Below, in pieces: positions 7,743-15,714 of a stretch of 64,000 nt of DNA (the first letter of the stretch is position 1; the number at the start of each line of letters is the position of its first letter). The notes under the pieces are model-generated. The model worked only from the letters and a program-made list of their open reading frames with translations, did no database searches and was not told where the DNA came from. Location of the stretch: positions 62,001 through 126,000 of the forward strand of contig NZ_VBSL01000006.1 of the NCBI RefSeq assembly GCF_006149005.1, given 5' to 3'. Both the position numbers and the translations under genes were made by a program. The DNA comes from Larkinella sp. C7 (GTDB taxonomy: Bacteria > Bacteroidota > Bacteroidia > Cytophagales > Spirosomataceae).

Positions 7743-9622
7743 GCAGCCTCCGATTCGGTTCTGTACAAAGGCGGAATCACCAACCGGTAATACGTTCCGT
7801 TCCGGTTGCTGACCTCCAGTTGGCCACCGGCCTGTTCGCTCAGCGACGTAATCAAGCGTTTGCCGAATGAGCTATTGGGGCGTTCCCACCGCCGGAGGTC
7901 CAGACCCCGGCCGTTGTCCTGCACTTCCAGCGTGAGCCGGGGTCGCACCACGTTCGGTTCGTTGGAATAGTGGGCGGCCAGCCGGATGCGGAGAAAGGGC
8001 CTTGAAACGTGCTCGTAGGCATATTTGAAGGCATTGGTCAGGATTTCGTTCAGAATGAGGCCGAGCAACACCGACAGGTCGACATCCAGTTCTTCCTGCT
8101 CAATGAGCAACTCCCGGTCAAAATTCGCTTTATCAAAACCATAGGCCAGCAGCAGACCATCGAAGAGATCGGTAATGTATTCTTTGATGTTGATGGCCGA
8201 TACGTTGTCGGTCATGTAGAGTCGCTGGTGAATCAGTGCCATCGCTTCCACCCGCTGTTGTCCGGCCCGAACTGCCTGAACCGCTCCCTCATCTTCCAGT
8301 CGTTTCGATTGCAGCCGGAGCAGGCTGGAGACAATGGCCAGGTTATTTTTGACCCGGTGGTTCAACTCCCGCAGCAACGTTTTCAATTGTTTCGACTGTT
8401 CCGAAATTTTCTGGTGGCTTTCCGAAATCACCCGGTTACTCTCCGTGAGTCGGGCGTTGGTACGCCGGATGGTACGGTATTGCCAGAACAAGAGCCCCGT
8501 TAACCCTACCAGAATCACCAAACCGGCACTTAGCCAGCCCAATTGCTGGGCTTTCTGGGTATTTTCCTCATCGAGCTTTTGGATTTGGCTTTCTTTTTCC
8601 CGTGCCTGGTAGCGACTTTCGGCCATAATCAGTTGACGTGCTTTGTCGGCATTCAGGACGCTGTCGCGGTACATGGTTTTTTGGCGGTAATAGGCCAGTG
8701 CCTGCCGGTCCTGCCCCCGTTTTTCGTAGATGCGGGTGAGAATATCAAAAATCTCTTCCCGCAGTTTCAGCCGTTCCGGGCCGTTTTCGCTCCATTTCAG
8801 AGCCAGCTGAGCGTATTTCTCGGCCTCATCCGGCCGGTTGAGCAGCAAAAGGGTGTTGGGAAGGTTGACATACACGTAACCTTTCAGGTATTCATCTTTC
8901 TGTTCTTCGGCGTGTTTCAGGCATTGGCGGTAAATACGCTCCGACTCGGTGTAGAGCCCGGCATTCTTGTATTCGATGGCGCGGTTAAAGAGAGCCGCCG
9001 TGTAATCCTCACCATTGGCCTGGTAAATGGCAATGGCCTTGGCATTGTAGGCGAGTGCTTTCCGGGAATTTTTCCGGGTGTCTTCCAGGTTAGCCAGTTC
9101 AGAATATGCATCGGCCATTAAAACCGCCCGATTGTTTTGGCGGGCTAACTGCCACGCCTGGCGGTAATAGTTTTCGGCTTGTTTCAGGTCATTAGCCAAA
9201 AAATAGGTCTGGCCGATGCGCAGCAAGATCAAAATTCGCTGGTTGAGAGCCGGAGAGTCTTTGAGATAATCGAGTGCCTTCTGAAAATGATTCAGGGCCT
9301 GAGCAAAGTTTCCCTGGTCAATTTCCAGACGGCCGAATGATTCATACACCTTGCTGATCTGGCGCTCATCCTGTTTTTTTTCGGCGATGGACAGTGCTTC
9401 TGACAGAGCGGTTTGGGAGTCGCCCACCCGACCTTTCCGGAGCATCTCTTCGGCAAAATTCTGGTAGTTGGCAATCTGAACCGTATCCGGTTTAGACGCT
9501 AGTTGGGCTTTCAGGCTGTCGTAAGCGGTGGGTGAAGTGGGCTGAGCGTAAGTTTGTTGTAGAAAAAGGAAAACCGAACAGCGAAATAGAAACCCTTTCA
9601 TAGAGACAGGAAATAACATCAA
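7739..9622 (-). CDS. TPR-containing sensor histidine kinase (HisKA_2/HATPase_c)
   Basis: 627 residues; an ATG at 9601 gives a cleaner signal peptide (MKGFLFRC to TYAQ) and may be the true start. Periplasmic TPR repeats cover about 40-320, one TM helix about 361-380, then a short coiled coil. The HisKA_2 phosphoacceptor helix is ELNHRVKNN with His422. The ATPase domain has an N-box NEILTNAFKYA (525-535) and G1 DNGRGLD (569-575). It lies 19 bp downstream of the LytTR response regulator on the same strand, so the two form a cognate pair. The cue may be protein or peptide binding by the TPRs (inference). The stop overlaps that of the convergent DUF3078 gene. Confidence 0.92.
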   Translation of the reverse strand: MMLFPVSMKGFLFRCSVFLFLQQTYAQPTSPTAYDSLKAQLASKPDTVQIANYQNFAEEMLRKGRVGDSQTALSEALSIAEKKQDERQISKVYESFGRLEIDQGNFAQALNHFQKALDYLKDSPALNQRILILLRIGQTYFLANDLKQAENYYRQAWQLARQNNRAVLMADAYSELANLEDTRKNSRKALAYNAKAIAIYQANGEDYTAALFNRAIEYKNAGLYTESERIYRQCLKHAEEQKDEYLKGYVYVNLPNTLLLLNRPDEAEKYAQLALKWSENGPERLKLREEIFDILTRIYEKRGQDRQALAYYRQKTMYRDSVLNADKARQLIMAESRYQAREKESQIQKLDEENTQKAQQLGWLSAGLVILVGLTGLLFWQYRTIRRTNARLTESNRVISESHQKISEQSKQLKTLLRELNHRVKNNLAIVSSLLRLQSKRLEDEGAVQAVRAGQQRVEAMALIHQRLYMTDNVSAINIKEYITDLFDGLLLAYGFDKANFDRELLIEQEELDVDLSVLLGLILNEILTNAFKYAYEHVSRPFLRIRLAAHYSNEPNVVRPRLTLEVQDNGRGLDLRRWERPNSSFGKRLITSLSEQAGGQLEVSNRNGTYYRLVIPPLYRTESEAA

Positions 9623-9640
9623 GCAACAAATTCAACTTCG

Positions 9641-10423
9641 TTACCAAATCTGAAATTGCTGGATAAACGCCTGTTTATATTGCCGGCCCAGCGGGATAAT
9701 GTGTTTTCCAATCGTTATTTCACGATCCGAAAATCCTTCGACTTTTTTGATATGAACCGCAAAAGACCGGTGAACGCGAGCCAATTGCATTTCGCTTAGC
9801 CGTTCCAGCAGGGTAGTAAGTGTCAATCGGATGGCATATTTCCGGTCGTTGGTAACGATGGTGGTATAGGGGCCGTCGGCTTCCAGAATCAAAATATCTT
9901 CCAGCAGGATTTTAACAAACTGGTAGTTATGTTTGATAAAAATCAGGTTGTCGATGCGAAGAATGGTTTCACGGGAGGGCGAATCTTTTTCCAGAATATT
10001 GTTGAGCTCAACGGCCTCATCCGGAACCGCCAGTTCCTGTTTATGGCTAAAATTATGAAGGGCTAACTCCATCGCAATGCGAAGGCTGCTGATGATAACG
10101 GGCTTCGTCAGGTAGGCGGCCGGGAGGGTTTGTTTAGCCCGTTCCAGGGTGATTTTATCAGACAATGCCGTTGTGTAGATTACTGGTACCGGTCGCACGG
10201 TCTGGATTTGCCCGATGGTTTCGATGCCGTCCCAGTCCCCTTTCAGTTGAATGTCGCACACCACGAGGTCGACTCGCTGCGTTTTAAACAATTCCAGTGC
10301 TTTTCGGCCATTGTTAGCAATGCCGACTACATAATAGCCTTCTTCTTCCAGTGTATCGGATAAATCCATGGCCAGAACGGCCTCGTCTTCAATTACCAAT
10401 ATGTGGATCTGCTCCTTCTCCAT
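9641..10423 (-). CDS. LytTR-family response regulator
   Basis: 260 residues. The receiver domain (about 6-125) has acidic residues in VIEDEAVL, phospho-acceptor Asp57 in DLVVCDIQL, the TT pair in IYTTALSD, and Lys107 in YLTKPV. A linker is followed by the LytTR DNA-binding domain (about 160-258): FIKHNYQFVKILLEDILILE, ARVHRSFAVHIKKVEGF and a final ITIGKHIIPLGRQY. It is transcribed ahead of the TPR kinase and is its likely partner. It faces two orphan LytTR genes across a 209-bp intergenic region that carries a LytTR-like operator. Confidence 0.93.
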   Translation of the reverse strand: MEKEQIHILVIEDEAVLAMDLSDTLEEEGYYVVGIANNGRKALELFKTQRVDLVVCDIQLKGDWDGIETIGQIQTVRPVPVIYTTALSDKITLERAKQTLPAAYLTKPVIISSLRIAMELALHNFSHKQELAVPDEAVELNNILEKDSPSRETILRIDNLIFIKHNYQFVKILLEDILILEADGPYTTIVTNDRKYAIRLTLTTLLERLSEMQLARVHRSFAVHIKKVEGFSDREITIGKHIIPLGRQYKQAFIQQFQIW

Positions 10424-10508
10424 GCCTCAACCAGGTAAAGGGGTAAATTACTGATTATTACTGATAGTATCAGGGAAACGGATTCTTTTTATTCCCTTAC
10501 CAAAATCG

Positions 10509-10538
10509 ACCGTTCAGGTACCAATACCAGTCGTTAGT
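10509..10538 (+). promoter_or_regulatory. candidate LytTR operator (21-bp period direct repeat)
   Basis: ACCGTTCAG (10509-10517) fits every position of the known LytTR/AgrA half-site [TA][AC][CA]GTTN[AG][TG]. A second unit GTCGTTAGT (10530-10538) fits all but its first two positions. The 12-bp spacer gives the one-face, two-turn spacing typical of these proteins. The site is 32 bp upstream of the -7 box serving the orphan LytTR gene. Binding is inferred. Confidence 0.55.
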
Positions 10539-10570
10539 AACCATTTGCCTACATCTTATTTTTGGGAAAG

Positions 10571-10578
10571 TATATTTG
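10571..10578 (+). promoter_or_regulatory. -7 element TATATTTG for orphan LytTR genes
   Basis: TATATTTG matches TAnnTTTG exactly, 55 bp before the ATG at 10633. The nearest upstream TTG (10545-10547) is 23 bp away, longer than the usual 19-21. That suits a promoter needing an activator at the adjacent LytTR-like operator (inference). A weaker TGTATTTG is at 10600-10607. Confidence 0.6.
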
Positions 10579-10632
10579 CACAATTATTCAATAACTTCCT
10601 GTATTTGCACCCTTTACCCAGAAATTTAAAGT

Positions 10633-11010
10633 ATGTTAATTCCCGCTTCTACTTCTTCAGCGTCAGTTGCTTCTGATTCTGTTTTACAATTGTATTTTCG
10701 GGGTTCCCGGCAACATGTTTTTCAGGCATCCGATTTGGTTTGTTTGCAGGGAGACGGTAATTATACCTGGTTGCATTGGAGAAATCGCCCGTCCATCATT
10801 ATGCCCAAGACCCTGAAGCAACTGGCGGGAATGTTGCCGGCCGATGGCTTTGTTCGGGTACATCGCAATAGCATTGTCAATTGTGAGTACATTGAACGGG
10901 TAGAGCGATTGAAAACCGGTTTAGGAGCGATTCATTTGCTGAACGGAACCGTGGTGCCGGTGTCACGGCGTCGGTGGGAAGTTATTTCTGAATTATTAGG
11001 CAACGCATGA
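10633..11010 (+). CDS. stand-alone LytTR DNA-binding protein
   Basis: 125 residues containing only a LytTR domain (about 25-122) and no receiver. Recognisable segments are VCLQGDGNYTWLHW, the conserved GFVRVHRNSIVNCEYI core, and TVVPVSRRRWEVI at the recognition loop. Lacking Asp phosphorylation, it would act constitutively or by partner association, perhaps competing with the adjacent full response regulator for the same sites (inference). It lies divergent to the two-component pair and 87 bp before a second, degenerate LytTR gene. Confidence 0.85.
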   Translation: MLIPASTSSASVASDSVLQLYFRGSRQHVFQASDLVCLQGDGNYTWLHWRNRPSIIMPKTLKQLAGMLPADGFVRVHRNSIVNCEYIERVERLKTGLGAIHLLNGTVVPVSRRRWEVISELLGNA

Positions 11011-11097
11011 AGTGCACATAAACGAGTATTTGATCCTGAAAAGGTCAAAGATTAGAAGTAAAATCTATTTCTCTGTCAGAATCGTAAATAGAGTACT

Positions 11098-11454
11098 ATG
11101 CTGTCAATCAATGACCCCAACGTCAAGCACCAGATCGACTTGTTAAATATTTTTTACCTTCACAGCGAAGGACAACAGACCTGGATTATCTATTTTGACA
11201 ATGCCGTTCAGAAGTGCGTTTCCATTGCCGATTCACTCAATGACTGGGAAAAACAATTGCCCGATTTCTGGCGGATCAATGAAAGCTATCTGATCAATCC
11301 GGGCATTATATACCGGTTTTATCCGGCCGAAATGCCCCACTTTCCACTTCCGCTGGTGGAGCTAATTTCCGGGCGCGTTCTGGCAGTAAGTCGCCAGAAA
11401 ACCAAGACGATTTTGCAAAAATGGAACCGGATCCAGCGATCGATAATTTCCTGA
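11098..11454 (+). CDS. divergent LytTR-like protein
   Basis: 118 residues. Alignment by eye to LytTR gives FWRINESYLINPGIIYRFYP in place of the canonical FxRvHrSyiVN core, and VELISGRVLAVSRQK in place of dG..lPVSR. The Trp/Tyr-rich N-terminal part (FYLHSEGQQTWIIYF) matches the first strands. The His/Arg of the VHR turn is replaced by Asn/Glu, so DNA contacts may differ or be lost. It is probably co-transcribed with the preceding LytTR gene and ends 6 bp before the giant palindrome. Confidence 0.6.
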   Translation: MLSINDPNVKHQIDLLNIFYLHSEGQQTWIIYFDNAVQKCVSIADSLNDWEKQLPDFWRINESYLINPGIIYRFYPAEMPHFPLPLVELISGRVLAVSRQKTKTILQKWNRIQRSIIS

Positions 11455-11460
11455 TTAAAA

Positions 11461-11524
11461 TTCGACACACCATAGAAAAGGCGCGATACCCAACGGTATC
11501 GCGCCTTTTCTATGGTGTGTCGAA
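11461..11524. terminator. 30-bp perfect palindrome, bidirectional terminator
   Basis: Bases 11461-11490 and 11495-11524 are perfect reverse complements around a CAAC loop. The core is a GC-rich stem (GGCGCGATACC / GGTATCGCGCC) flanked by A4 on one side and T4 on the other, so it can terminate from both directions. It lies between convergent genes ending at 11454 and 11529. The stem is much longer than a terminator needs. Confidence 0.9.
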
Positions 11525-11528
11525 CGAC

Positions 11529-12467
11529 TTACTTAATGGCAAATGAACCTTCGCCAATCCGGAAACCTTCCGAGTAAAATTCGATGGTGTATTTCCCGGC
11601 TTTGTAAGGCACCGTACCCCGGTTATAGGTCAGTTCCACATTCTGGTTGTTATTGGTGAACGGAACCGTCTGCTTTACGGTATATATCTGTTCCTGCCCA
11701 TTAACCTGGAATGTTCCGGAGCCATTGGCCATATCCGAAACCACTGCACCGCTCGGATCCAGTACCCGAACAAATACCTCTTTCTCCTCCTGTTTGGTCA
11801 GCGGGTTTTCAGGCAGCATATAGACCACTTTTAGCTTGTCAACACGCTTTGATTTTACCTGGTCTTCCGTTGCGTCGCGTTGTTTGCCGCGTGAATTCAG
11901 CGCAAATACCCGAACATTCTGAGCTTTCAGTGCAGAAGCGCGGGTTACTTTCTCCGCCAGATCCTTATTGACTGTCGCAATGTTGGTCACTGAGTCCTGT
12001 AGCGATTGCTTTTCAGTTTGCAGCGTCGTGTTTGCGTCGGCCAGGGTCTGGTTGTTGGTAACCAATAACTGGTTCTCGGTTTTCAATTGGGCAATCAGGG
12101 TATCTTTTTCGACCAGATACGCTTCGTATTGCTTGATTTTTGCCTCATATTTGGCGATCGAAATCCGTTGCCCTTTCCGAAGGCTCGCTTTGTCGCGTTC
12201 CAGATCCGCTTTTACACGCTCCAGATCCGTAATATCACCACCCAGTTTTTTTACTTCCGCAATTTTAGCGTCCAGGGCCGTTGAGATTGAATCCAGTCTC
12301 GTTCGGGTGGTTGCTAATTCCTCTACGCGGGTGGCAATCGTTGCTTCCTGATTTTTACCCACTTCTTTCTGTTCGTATAACAGATAACTGGACACACCGG
12401 CCAGAATGGTCATAATAACTAAGGCTGCTACGAGCGCTCCGTTTGCTTTTGGCTTATTGTTTTCCAT
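11529..12467 (-). CDS. membrane-anchored coiled-coil protein, function unknown
   Basis: 312 residues. A short cytoplasmic N-terminus is followed by one TM helix (about 10-28, ALVAALVIMTILAGVSSYLL), then an extended coiled coil (about 35-185) rich in Leu/Asp/Lys heptads (DLERVKADLERDKASL and similar). The C-terminal 110 residues look like a small beta-sandwich (VRVLDPSGAVVSDMANG, YKAGKYTIEFYSEGF, EGSFAIK). Architecture suggests a periplasmic scaffold or envelope spacer; no family with known function was recognised. The next 283 bp upstream are AT-rich and noncoding. Confidence 0.7.
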   Translation of the reverse strand: MENNKPKANGALVAALVIMTILAGVSSYLLYEQKEVGKNQEATIATRVEELATTRTRLDSISTALDAKIAEVKKLGGDITDLERVKADLERDKASLRKGQRISIAKYEAKIKQYEAYLVEKDTLIAQLKTENQLLVTNNQTLADANTTLQTEKQSLQDSVTNIATVNKDLAEKVTRASALKAQNVRVFALNSRGKQRDATEDQVKSKRVDKLKVVYMLPENPLTKQEEKEVFVRVLDPSGAVVSDMANGSGTFQVNGQEQIYTVKQTVPFTNNNQNVELTYNRGTVPYKAGKYTIEFYSEGFRIGEGSFAIK

Positions 12468-12750
12468 AACTACTTTGTGCGGTTTGAATTGAATTAGACA
12501 GAATTAAACAAAAAAAATTGAGTAAATTATTGTCATTCAATCATGTTAGGGTTAAAAAGAAGATTACATTGTAACCATAACGGGAGCCTCTGTAAAGTTA
12601 GTGTATTACGGAATTAAATTTTAGTAAAACACTACCTCCTGACTTAGAGCACGTTCGTTATCAAGCAGACTATTAGTTATAACACTCTCGAAGTAGAAAA
12701 TGTTATAGGAATTAGTAAAACATTGCTAAAAGGTCAATTAGTTCCCGACT

Positions 12751-13584
12751 ATGCCTGAGTTACCCGAGGTCGAAATATACCGGCGTTATCTCGAAACCTC
12801 TTCACTTCATCAATCCATCGAATCCATCGAGGTTGAAGACCCCAAACTGCTGACAACCGATTTCGCCACTCTGCAGGAGGCACTGGTGGGTCGTTGGTTC
12901 TCCGGCACCCATCGGGTGGGTAAAAATCTTTTTGTGACCACCGACGGCTCCGGCCAAATCAGCGAACCGGTGATCGTGCACATGCATTTCGGCATGACGG
13001 GCGATCTGGACTATTACCATTCTTCACTCGACCGACCGAAGTATGCCCGGATTGTATTTCACTTCCGGAACGGCTTCAATTTGGGCTTCATTTGTCCGCG
13101 AAAATTTGAGCGGATTGGCCTAATCAGCGACATAGATAGCTATTTAAAACGGAAAAAGATTGGTAAAGATGGGTTAGAAATCACTTTTTCTGAGCTAACG
13201 GGACAGGTTCGGCGTAAAAAAGCCCTGATTAAACCACTGTTGATGGATCAAACTACCGTGGCCGGATTGGGAAACTGGATCGTGGATGAAGTGCTCTTTC
13301 AGGCAAAAGTCCATCCTGAAACGCGAACTGAACGCCTGACTGATGACGAGATCCGGCAGCTTTACGACGCCATCCGGCTGGTGTTGACCACTGCCATTCG
13401 CCACGAAGCCCAATACCGTGATTTCCCGGCTGGCTTTCTGATACACGTCCGGGAGTGGGACAACTCACCTTACGACGACGTGGAAGCCCACAAATTCTGC
13501 CCCCGGTGCGGCACCAGGATCGAGAAGATTGAAGTCGGCGGGCGAACGACATATTTTTGCCCGAGCGATCAGCTTATTTCCTGA
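12751..13584 (+). CDS. mutM: formamidopyrimidine-DNA glycosylase (Fpg/MutM family)
   Basis: 277 residues. The mature catalytic N-terminus PELPEVE (Pro2 nucleophile, Glu3) is intact, as are Lys58 in VGKNLF and the helix-two-turn-helix segment VAGLGNWIVDEVLFQAKVHP. The enzyme removes 8-oxoguanine and formamidopyrimidines and nicks the abasic site. The C-terminal zinc finger is odd: Cys250-x2-Cys253, then Cys270-x2-Asp273 (FCPSDQ), where the fourth ligand is normally Cys (FCPxCQ). Asp can coordinate zinc, or the finger may be weakened. An Nei/Fpg-like glycosylase of altered specificity remains possible. Confidence 0.93.
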   Translation: MPELPEVEIYRRYLETSSLHQSIESIEVEDPKLLTTDFATLQEALVGRWFSGTHRVGKNLFVTTDGSGQISEPVIVHMHFGMTGDLDYYHSSLDRPKYARIVFHFRNGFNLGFICPRKFERIGLISDIDSYLKRKKIGKDGLEITFSELTGQVRRKKALIKPLLMDQTTVAGLGNWIVDEVLFQAKVHPETRTERLTDDEIRQLYDAIRLVLTTAIRHEAQYRDFPAGFLIHVREWDNSPYDDVEAHKFCPRCGTRIEKIEVGGRTTYFCPSDQLIS

Positions 13585-13694
13585 AATTGGCTTTTCTGGG
13601 TAATAGGGAGGTGCCAGACCGAAAAAACACAGACTGGAGTCGGTGGACGCATCAAAAAAATCCCGTTCTTGCGATTTCCTAATCCTGAACCACC

Positions 13695-14885
13695 TTGACT
13701 ACTGTACTTGCTGAATTTCGTGCCGGTCGACTGATGTCGATGGACGCCTATCGCGGCTTTGTGATGTTTCTGATGGCCGCCGAAATCCTCCACTATGGCC
13801 GAATCTCGGAAGCCTTGCCCGACAGTTCGTTCTGGCGTTTCATGGCGCACCACCAGGATCACGTCGAATGGTTTGGCTGTACGCTGCACGATTTGATTCA
13901 GCCGTCGTTTTCGTTTCTGGTAGGTGTGGCCCTGCCGTATTCCATCGCCAGCCGACAGGCCAAAAACGAGCCGTTTGGGGTGATGTTTGCCCAAACGCTG
14001 CGACGCTCCCTGATCCTGATTCTGCTCGGTATTTTTTTGCGTTCAGTTGGCCGTGAACAGACTAATTTTACGTTTGAAGACACCCTGACGCAAATCGGCT
14101 TGGGCTATCCATTCCTTTTTTTACTGGGTTTCCGGCTCACGCGCACCGTTTGGATCGCCTTGGCCGCCATTCTGGTTGGGTATTGGCTGGCGTTCGTGCT
14201 GTATCCTTTGCCCGGCCCGGGTTTTTCATACGAAGCCGTGGGCGTTCCCGCCGACTGGCCGAACCATAAAACCGGCATAGCTGCTCATTTCAACAAAAAC
14301 AGCAACCTGGCCTGGGCCTTCGATACCTGGTTTCTGAACCTGTTTCCCCGCGCCAAGACCTTTCTGTTCAATGGGGGAGGCTACGCGACCCTGAGCTTTA
14401 TCCCGACTCTGGGAACGATGGTGCTGGGCTTGCAGGCCGGTCGATGGCTACGCGCCGGTTTGCCGCATGGCGAAATCCTGAAGCGGTTTTTAGTCGCCGG
14501 CGCCGTTGGTCTGGCAACGGGCTGGCTGTTGACCATCACGGGCATCAGTCCATCCATCAAGCGCATCTGGACGCCCGGCTGGGTGTTGTTCAGCGGTGGC
14601 TGGTGTTTTTTGCTCCTCTCAGCTTTCTACTATATAATAGATGTCCGGCAATGGCGTGGCTGGGCGTTTCCGCTGGTCGTGATTGGCATGAATTCCATTG
14701 CCATTTACTGCCTGGTTCACCTCATCGACCATTTTATCATCGATACCTTCAAGACGCATCTGGGACAAACCGTATTCGAGCAGTTTGGCGCTTACGAACC
14801 GCTCGCCAGTGGCGGAGCAGCCCTGCTGGTTTTCTGGCTGATTTTATACTGGATGTATAAGAAGAAGCTGTTTATTCGGGTGTAG
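13695..14885 (+). CDS. HGSNAT-like multipass acyltransferase (DUF5009/DUF1624 type)
   Basis: 396 residues with about ten TM helices. The family entry motif R-L-x-S-x-D-x-x-R-G is present as [10 protein letters not shown] at residues 12-21, followed by the second-helix region, then GLQAGRWL and [12 protein letters not shown]. The relatives are heparan-alpha-glucosaminide N-acetyltransferase-like proteins that move acetyl groups across the membrane onto sugars. An in-frame TGA sits at 13686-13688, so the only start that keeps the conserved Arg is TTG 13695; ATG 13734 would lose it. The substrate is unknown; a glycan-related role fits the locus that follows. Confidence 0.8.
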   Translation: MTTVLAEFRAGRLMSMDAYRGFVMFLMAAEILHYGRISEALPDSSFWRFMAHHQDHVEWFGCTLHDLIQPSFSFLVGVALPYSIASRQAKNEPFGVMFAQTLRRSLILILLGIFLRSVGREQTNFTFEDTLTQIGLGYPFLFLLGFRLTRTVWIALAAILVGYWLAFVLYPLPGPGFSYEAVGVPADWPNHKTGIAAHFNKNSNLAWAFDTWFLNLFPRAKTFLFNGGGYATLSFIPTLGTMVLGLQAGRWLRAGLPHGEILKRFLVAGAVGLATGWLLTITGISPSIKRIWTPGWVLFSGGWCFLLLSAFYYIIDVRQWRGWAFPLVVIGMNSIAIYCLVHLIDHFIIDTFKTHLGQTVFEQFGAYEPLASGGAALLVFWLILYWMYKKKLFIRV

Positions 14886-14910
14886 AACTTGCGATGAAAG
14901 TAGCAACCAG

Positions 14911-14942
14911 AAAAACACCCCTAACCTGAAAGGTCAGGGGTG
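14911..14942 (-). terminator. terminator of the susC-susD-DUF3823 operon
   Basis: CACCCCT (14916-14922) pairs with AGGGGTG (14936-14942), extended by ACCT/AGGT with one mismatch between the two stem parts. Read on the minus strand, the stem runs into five T residues. It lies just downstream of the DUF3823 gene, so it ends the minus-strand operon. Confidence 0.8.
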
Positions 14943-14967
14943 AAAAGTAAAGGGAAGGAATGGAATC

Positions 14968-15702
14968 TTAGCGAACCGTGGCTTTTACCACCGGGCTGTA
15001 ATTGTATTTGGCGACGGCGGTGGTTCGAACACCGACCCGGAAATAGTACTCGCCTTTGGGTAAATGCGTATCGGCCCATTTGAATGTAAACGTACGGGGG
15101 GTGCCCAAAAGACTGGCGTCCGTTACATTACCGGCAATGTCCTGTCTCCAGAGATTGATAAAATAGCCCGAGGTATTCGAACTGATGCTTTCATCGACCT
15201 TTGCATAATCGTTGATCATAAAAATGATCTGCGAAATTTTCGTCGTCGTGTTGGCCGCCGGTTTTGTAATCGTATACGTAAACGTGCTGTCGGTTACACT
15301 CGCCGTCAGCCGGTAGAAGGGCGTGACCTTAAAATTCACTTCCTTCCGGTCGCCGTTGCCAAGATCCACCGTTGCCGAATCACCGGGTTGATACAGGAAA
15401 GCCCCGTCGCGCGGCAGGGCTTTGTAGGTACCCGCAAAAAACTGCGTGGCCGAAAATTCGCCGTTGGCTTTTAGCTCGATATCGGTCGTGCCGGGGTTGG
15501 GATATTTCACTTTATCCCACTGAATAAACCGTACGGTCCCACCGCCGGGCTGCCTGATTTCCAGCGGCTGACCATTTTCGGCGTCCGTCACTTTGCCATA
15601 AATGCCCGCATCCGGGGCCACAAAATTATCCCAGTTCTTGCAGCCACTGATGAATGCTACGAGCAAAATGGGGAGTAAAAAGATTCGTTTGATCGATTTC
15701 AT
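14968..15702 (-). CDS. DUF3823 surface lipoprotein of the SusCD locus
   Basis: 244 residues with a lipoprotein signal (cleavage before Cys21 in FISGCKNW). The N-terminal part (APDAGIYGKVTDAENGQPLE) is a transthyretin-like/carboxypeptidase-regulatory fold. A second beta domain (YSPVVKATVR at the end) is typical of DUF3823 proteins, which are encoded next to SusD in Bacteroidota and are thought to bind glycan at the cell surface. It is the last gene of the minus-strand operon, 12 bp after susD. Confidence 0.85.
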   Translation of the reverse strand: MKSIKRIFLLPILLVAFISGCKNWDNFVAPDAGIYGKVTDAENGQPLEIRQPGGGTVRFIQWDKVKYPNPGTTDIELKANGEFSATQFFAGTYKALPRDGAFLYQPGDSATVDLGNGDRKEVNFKVTPFYRLTASVTDSTFTYTITKPAANTTTKISQIIFMINDYAKVDESISSNTSGYFINLWRQDIAGNVTDASLLGTPRTFTFKWADTHLPKGEYYFRVGVRTTAVAKYNYSPVVKATVR

Positions 15703-15714
15703 AGGGTACGGTTT

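Noticed and set aside
11461-11524. IS terminal repeat or attachment site
   Set aside because: Arms are separated by only four bases and sit between convergent genes, which fits a bidirectional terminator.
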